Shown piece after piece: positions 59,371 to 64,000 of a DNA stretch of 64,000 nt (positions are counted from its first letter, which is position 1; each line of letters starts with the position of its first letter). The notes under the pieces are model-generated. The model was not told where the DNA came from, made no database searches, and saw nothing but the letters and a program-made list of their open reading frames with translations. The stretch lies in assembly GCA_036384915.1 (NCBI GenBank), contig DASVLJ010000071.1, positions 376,192-440,191 on the forward strand, read 5' to 3'. Position numbers and translations under genes: made by a program. This stretch comes from PKWO01 sp036384915. Lineage in GTDB: Bacteria; Pseudomonadota; Gammaproteobacteria; Burkholderiales; Burkholderiaceae_D.

Positions 59371-61047
59371 ATGCGTAACAATCCTCCCGTATCAAACGAA
59401 GAATATGTCCTGGCTGATGGGGAAGTCATCATCACCCGCACCGACAACAACGGTAATATCACTTACGCCAACGACGCATTCATTCGCAGCAGCGGCTTTG
59501 CGCGCGAAGAGATCATGGGCGAAGCGCAAAGCATTGTCCGCCATCCGGATATGCCGGCAAAGGTATTTGCCGATATGTGGAAGACGCTGAAACAAGACCA
59601 GCCATGGAGCGGTGTCCTCAAGAACCGGAGAAAGGACGGCGGATTCTATTGGGCCTTGGCGCACATTACGCCGGTATTCGAATCCGGCCGCAAGATCGGC
59701 TACATGTCCGTCAAAACCAAGGCGACACTGGAGCAAGTCAATGCGGCCGGCGAGTTGTACAGAAAAATCCGGCATGGAGAAGACGGCGGCTTCGACTTAC
59801 GCTATGGGGAAGTGATCCCGAAGGGAATCCTGGGCTTGGCCGGCCGCCTGTTGCGATGGCCGGTTCATATCCGGCTTTGGGCGGTCATGCTTACCCTGGT
59901 GTCGATTGCTCTTCTTGACGCCATTTGCGCCACGAGCCTGGGAAAATTCCTTGGCAATGACGGGACAGCTTATGCCGTATGGACGCTTTTTGGTTGCAGC
60001 GCGGGCATCGCCGTCGGCGCCGCATTCTACCTGTCCGCGCAGGTATTGCGTCCCTTGAGGATATTGAACGAAATGGCGTTGGAAGTGGCCACCGGCAAAG
60101 TGCAGGCGCAATTTCCGGAGCAAGGGGACGTAGCGACAAAACAGCTCGGACGCATGCTCAATCAGATGAATGCCAAGGTAGTCGGGGTTCTGCTGGATGC
60201 AAAAACGGCCATCGCCGCAATCCAGATCTCATCCAAGGAACAAGCTTCAAGAAACGCCGGCTTATCGCAGCGCAATGAAGAACAGGCAGGCGCGGTGGAG
60301 GAAACCACGGCAAGCCTGTCACAGATGGCGGAAACATCGCGCCAGAATACCGCCAGAGCCGGCGAGGTAACCACGGCGGCGCGAACCGCTTCCGCAGCGG
60401 CATCCACCGCAGCAAGCGAAGTGAAAAAGGTGGTCAACCTTACGTCGGAGCTGGCCCAGCAATCGAAACAGGTTTCGGAAATCGCGTCCGTCATTGACGA
60501 GATCGCGTTTCGAACGACCATACTCGCGCTCAATGCAGCCGTGGAAGCCGCCAGAGCCGGTGAAAGCGGCCGCAGTTTTGCGGTGGTGGCGGGCGAAGTG
60601 CGCAGCCTGTCGGTAAAAACGGCAGATGCGGCCAAGGAAATCAAGCGCCTGCTGACCAATTCGGGGCAAGCGATATCGGATGTGGAAGAAGTTGCCGCCG
60701 CGGCCGGGGCATCGATGAATGGCGTCGAATCCATGGTGAACAGATTGATGGATTCGGTTTCCGAAATCGCGCGCGCAAGCAGGGAGCAAAGCCAGGAAAT
60801 CGAGAACATCAATTCGGCGATGACCCAGGTTGCCCAACTGACCGAACGCAACGCGGGGCTCGTCGAGCAGACGGCAGAAGGCGCATTTCATCTGGAGCGG
60901 CAGGCAATGCATTTGGAAGACGGTGTGAATGTCTTCATGCTGGGGAAGTCGGAGCAAACCCGCCGCCACAATGCGCCTGCCTTGCCACGCACAGGGCAAG
61001 CGACGCTTACGGCACCGGCACAAGGCCGCCGCTTGCTAGTCAACTGA
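59371..61047 (+). CDS. PAS-containing methyl-accepting chemotaxis protein (Aer-like)
   Basis: 558 residues, AGGAG before ATG 59371. N-terminal PAS domain (about 10-120: [36 protein letters not shown]), two hydrophobic segments (about 170-225), HAMP, then the signalling domain ending near 530. The PAS with DMP motif resembles the Aer redox sensor, so energy or redox taxis is likely. At the hairpin tip the usual [21 protein letters not shown] reads [21 protein letters not shown], i.e. Gln to Arg and Asn to Thr. No CheW-binding pentapeptide tail is seen. Confidence 0.92.
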   Translation: [558 protein letters not shown]

Positions 61048-61247
61048 AACGACCTGGCAAATTTCGTCGGCAAGCCGCATGGGTTCGGCACCATCGCGGC
61101 GCCCATATCTGAAACAAGCTGCACGCCATCGCTCGGCCGAGCATACGCCGCCTTTGCGCGCCCGCGCCGCCGATATCGGACGGCATTTTCACTGCTCTGC
61201 GCTACAATCACCCCACACGATAGCGTTCACGCGGAGACCTCAAACCC

Positions 61248-62147
61248 ATGCCCTTCTCGCTCGACAACCTGCTGGTCATCGGCATTTCCTCGCGCGCCCT
61301 GTTCGACCTCGAAACCGAGGAAGAAATCTTCCGCAACGAAGGGCTGGACGCTTATCGTCGCCACCAGCTCGACAACGAATCCGAAATCCTGAAGCCGGGC
61401 CGCGGCTTCGCTTTGGTGCGCGCCTTGCTGAAGTTGAATACGCTGGTGGAAACGCGCCTGGTTGAGGTCGTCATCATGTCTCGCAATTCGTCCGAGACTT
61501 CGCTGCGCATCTTCAATTCGATCAAGCACTACGACCTCGATATCACGCGCGCGGCGCTTTCGGGCGGCGCCTCATTGGCGCCCTACCTCGAAGCCTTCAA
61601 CGTCAGCCTGTTCCTCTCGCTCCATGAAGACGACGTGCAAGCCGCGATCAACGCCAACGTGGCGGCCGCCCTGTTATACCAGAAACCGGACAACGCGCTG
61701 GCCGAACTGGATCAGATCCGCATCGCCTTCGACGGCGACGCCGTGATCTTCTCTGACGAATCGGAGCGCATCTATCAAGAGCAAGGGATCGAAGCCTTCG
61801 AAAAGCACGAAAGCGAAAACGCCCAACGCCCGCTGACCGACGGCCCGTTTGCGCGCCTGCTGAAAGCTTTGTCGTTCATCCAAAAGAATTTCAAGAACGC
61901 CGACGGCCGCGCGGTGCCGCTCCGCACGGCCTTGGTGACGGCACGCTCCTCGCCGGCACACGAGCGCGTGATCCGCACGCTGCGCGCCTGGGATGTGGTG
62001 ATAGACGAAACCTTCTTCATGGGCGGTGTGGCCAAATCGGACGTGCTGGCCGCGTTCAAGCCGCATATCTTCTTCGACGACCAACTGGCGCATTGCGTGC
62101 GCGCCGCGCCGCTGGTGCAGACCGGGCGGGTGCCGGTCAGGAAGTAG
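61248..62147 (+). CDS. Cytosolic 5'-nucleotidase (cN-I-like)
   Basis: 299 residues. HAD-like cN-I pattern: LLVIGISSRALFDLETEEEIF at the start, VEVVIMSRNSSETSLRIFNSI (motif MSRNS), YDLDITRAALSGG, and the phosphatase motif IRIAFDGDAVIFSDESERIY containing DGDAV. The C-terminal HIFFDDQLAHC supplies the last acidic pair. It would dephosphorylate nucleoside monophosphates. GGAGA lies 11 nt before the ATG. Confidence 0.85.
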   Translation: MPFSLDNLLVIGISSRALFDLETEEEIFRNEGLDAYRRHQLDNESEILKPGRGFALVRALLKLNTLVETRLVEVVIMSRNSSETSLRIFNSIKHYDLDITRAALSGGASLAPYLEAFNVSLFLSLHEDDVQAAINANVAAALLYQKPDNALAELDQIRIAFDGDAVIFSDESERIYQEQGIEAFEKHESENAQRPLTDGPFARLLKALSFIQKNFKNADGRAVPLRTALVTARSSPAHERVIRTLRAWDVVIDETFFMGGVAKSDVLAAFKPHIFFDDQLAHCVRAAPLVQTGRVPVRK

Positions 62148-62253
62148 CTTCTACCCCGCCTTTAAGTGGCAATACCACTTTGGATTATTGCTCATTGTGG
62201 CATTCGCGCCGCCTTTGACAATACCTAATAGAAACAGGGAACCCAATCCCTTT

Positions 62254-62271
62254 TTGGTATTATATTGGTAT
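62254..62271 (+). promoter_or_regulatory. TTGGTAT direct repeats upstream of the MFS gene
   Basis: TTGGTAT occurs twice with an 11-bp period (62254 and 62265) in a markedly AT-rich leader, about 90 bp before the MFS start. It may be an operator; similar TGGTAT repeats are known from GlcNAc-utilisation regulons, but I cannot assign the regulator. Confidence 0.35.
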
Positions 62272-62355
62272 CAATTATTCAAAACCACTTGCAGCCCATG
62301 CAATCGTCAATTAGCATCACATGGAACCTTCATTCTGGGCTAATCACGTTCCCAT

Positions 62356-63666
62356 ATGTCAGAATCGACCATCAAACACCCGGCAAAGTGGGTGCCCACC
62401 CTTTACACCGCCGAAGGCTTGCCTTTCGTAATTGTTAACGTCGTCTCTGTGCTGATGTACAAAAGCATGAAACTGACCGACGCGCAAATCACTTTGTTCA
62501 CGGGAATGATGACGGTGCCTTGGGCGCTCAAGCCTCTGTGGGGTCCGCTTATAGAGATGTTCCCGTCAAAAAAATTGTTCGTCGTCGCAACGCAATTCGG
62601 CGCCGGCATCGCGTTCGGCCTGCTTGCCCTCTCCCTCGGATCAGCCAACTTTTTCACCTGGACCCTGATCTTCCTGTGTCTGGCTGCCTTCAACTCGGCG
62701 ATACACGATACGGCAGCCGACGGAATCTATCTCAATGTACTCGACGACAAACGTCAAGCTGAATACGTCGGTTGGCAGGGTGCTTTCTATAACGTCGGCA
62801 AGATATTGAGCCAAGGTCTTTTCGTCTGGATCGCCGGGCGGCTCGAAAAGATTTACGGTATCGTGCCCGCCTGGACTATCGTGATGTGCAGCTTCGGCGC
62901 TATTTTGGTGGCCTTGGCCTTATGGCATATGCGCTTTCTGCCGGATAGCCGTAGGAAGGCCAAAGCGGCTACCATGGAACAAAATGTGACGGACTTTGCC
63001 AACATTTTCGTGACCTTTTTCAAGAAGCAATATGTCTGGTGGGGCATCGCCTTTCTCATCATCTACCGCTTCGCCGAAGGGCAGGCACTAAAAATCGCGC
63101 CGCTTTTCCTGCGCGCTGGGCGAGATGTTGGCGGACTCGGCCTTTCGACCGAAGATGTCGGCATCATGTACGGCGTGTTCCCTCCGCTTGCCTTGATTCT
63201 CGGCTCGATGGCCGCCGGCTACTTCGCCGCAGACCGCGGCTTGCGCAAATCAATGATGGTTCTATGCGCTGCCTTCAATCTTCCATTCTTTGTCTATCTT
63301 GGATTGGCGCTGTCCCAGCCGACGGACCAAACCGTCATCACCATCGCCCTCTCCTTTGAATACTTTGGTTACGGCGTCGGCTTTGTCGGCTTGCAGCTCT
63401 ACATGATGCAGCAAATTGCTCCCGGCCCCTACAAGATGGCGCACTATTCTTTCGCGACGGCCCTGATGCAGCTCGGCATGCTGATCCCATCGTCTATCAG
63501 CGGCGTTGTCAGCGATGCCCTTGGCTACAAGCATTTCTTCATCTGGGTCATGTTCGCGACCATTCCGTCGTTTCTTGTTTCGTGGTTCGTACCCTTTCGC
63601 GATACAAGCGCGGACCACGCAACTGTGGCAAACGAAAGGCCGAAAGAGGAAGTCGCGGTCATTTGA
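62356..63666 (+). CDS. AmpG/PAT-like MFS transporter
   Basis: 436 residues with about 12 membrane segments. The N-terminus (WVPTLYTAEGLPFVIVNVVS, TLFTGMMTVPWALKPLWGPLIEM) and the DTAADG motif (NSAIHDTAADGIYLNVL) match the AmpG/PAT branch, whose members import muropeptides or similar amino-sugar compounds. Third codon positions are less GC-rich than in neighbouring genes, and the upstream region is AT-rich, which hints at a different history. Substrate unknown. Confidence 0.75.
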   Translation: MSESTIKHPAKWVPTLYTAEGLPFVIVNVVSVLMYKSMKLTDAQITLFTGMMTVPWALKPLWGPLIEMFPSKKLFVVATQFGAGIAFGLLALSLGSANFFTWTLIFLCLAAFNSAIHDTAADGIYLNVLDDKRQAEYVGWQGAFYNVGKILSQGLFVWIAGRLEKIYGIVPAWTIVMCSFGAILVALALWHMRFLPDSRRKAKAATMEQNVTDFANIFVTFFKKQYVWWGIAFLIIYRFAEGQALKIAPLFLRAGRDVGGLGLSTEDVGIMYGVFPPLALILGSMAAGYFAADRGLRKSMMVLCAAFNLPFFVYLGLALSQPTDQTVITIALSFEYFGYGVGFVGLQLYMMQQIAPGPYKMAHYSFATALMQLGMLIPSSISGVVSDALGYKHFFIWVMFATIPSFLVSWFVPFRDTSADHATVANERPKEEVAVI

Positions 63667-63687
63667 CGCGTTTATCGAAGCACTTGC

Positions 63688-63716
63688 AAAAAAGGCTTGC
63701 CGCGGCAAGCCTTTTT
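63688..63716. terminator. Bidirectional terminator between MFS and malic enzyme genes
   Basis: AAAAAGGCTTGCCG / CGGCAAGCCTTTTT, a nearly loopless perfect palindrome with T-runs on both strands between convergent genes. Confidence 0.9.
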
Positions 63717-63732
63717 CGTCGGCGCTAACGCC

Positions 63733-64000
63733 CTATCTCTGCGCCACCGCATCCATCACGCACAAGGCCGTCATGTTCACAATCCGGCGCACCGTCGCCG
63801 ACGAGGTCAGGATATGCACCGGCTTGGCACAACCGAGCAGGATGGGCCCGACCGCAATCCCGTTGCCTGCGGCAGTCTTCAACAGGTTGTACGAAATATT
63901 GGCCGCCTCGATATTGGGCAACACCAAGAGATTGGCCGCCATCGACAGCTTGGTATCGGGCATCATCTTCTTCAACAAGCCGTAGTCGAGCGCCGTATCG
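63733..64000 (-). CDS. maeB: NADP-dependent malic enzyme, C-terminal (PTA-like) end
   Basis: Partial: the last 88 residues; the gene continues right of the window. The sequence (ANLLVLPNIEAANISYNLL, GPILLGCAKPVHILTSSATV, RRIVNMTALCVMDA) is the end of the phosphotransacetylase-like domain typical of large MaeB-type malic enzymes. A stand-alone phosphate acetyltransferase would end similarly, but the NIEAANISYN and RRIVNMTA blocks favour MaeB. It makes pyruvate, CO2 and NADPH from malate. Confidence 0.75.
   Translation of the reverse strand, partial: DTALDYGLLKKMMPDTKLSMAANLLVLPNIEAANISYNLLKTAAGNGIAVGPILLGCAKPVHILTSSATVRRIVNMTALCVMDAVAQR

Noticed and set aside
1..64000. CRISPR array, prophage or insertion-sequence transposase
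   Set aside because: No regularly spaced repeats, no phage structural genes and no transposase frame were found on either strand.

Overview
The window is about 60% GC, densely packed and shows no phage or transposase gene. Gene content and order (trxA-rho-rpmE, ahpC-ahpF, AddAB, an NADP-malic enzyme, a non-phosphorylating pentose pathway) suggest a betaproteobacterium of the Burkholderiales, probably Oxalobacteraceae (Massilia/Duganella/Janthinobacterium-like). This is inference from gene content, not a database match.

Region 1 (1-19,800, all minus strand) is an arabinan and L-arabinose utilisation locus. Its parts are a TonB-dependent receptor, secreted or lipid-anchored arabinanases and arabinosidases (GH43 x2, GH51, GH97, GH127), a cytoplasmic GH43, a GPH-type symporter and aldose epimerase. 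The Weimberg-type oxidative pathway is also complete: SDR pentose dehydrogenase, SMP-30 lactonase, IlvD/Edd-type L-arabinonate dehydratase, FAH-type AraD1 protein and 2-oxoglutarate-semialdehyde dehydrogenase. Together these would take polymeric arabinan to 2-oxoglutarate. Two promoters in the locus (dehydratase operon and TonB receptor) share a GATATC-type palindrome at the same distance from the predicted start, which suggests one activator.

Region 2 (20,100-28,300): a TetR regulator; a very large winged-helix/STAND-NTPase/TPR membrane regulator overlapping a 134-residue protein of unknown function; a secreted thaumatin-like protein and a periplasmic PQQ-type sugar dehydrogenase. A nearly identical 11-bp-period direct repeat lies upstream of the STAND gene and in the thaumatin-like/PQQ divergent promoter, so I propose these genes form one uncharacterised regulatory module.

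Region 3 (28,300-41,300): a CHASE3 sensor kinase with a NarL-type regulator, a Gln-rich disordered protein, a DUF4142 protein, AhpF/AhpC, a YSC84-like lipoprotein, an acyl-CoA ligase, an SRPBCC protein, a CusRS-like two-component system and a DedA protein.

Region 4 (41,300-50,100) is housekeeping: AddA/AddB recombination nuclease, trxA, rho, a GlsB-type protein and rpmE2. Region 5 (50,300-64,000): a glycosyltransferase, a di-heme peroxidase-like lipoprotein, a phospholipase C-like lipoprotein, a KimA-like transporter, tRNA-Leu(CAA), a solitary RebB-family R-body protein behind a lux-box-like palindrome, an Aer-like chemoreceptor, a 5'-nucleotidase, an AmpG-like MFS protein and the end of maeB.

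A recurrent feature is large imperfect palindromes (65-164 bp) in gene gaps: 12,487-12,650; 19,818-19,920; 33,987-34,105; and a shortened relative of the last at 47,577-47,641. They look like MITE- or REP-like elements of at least three families.
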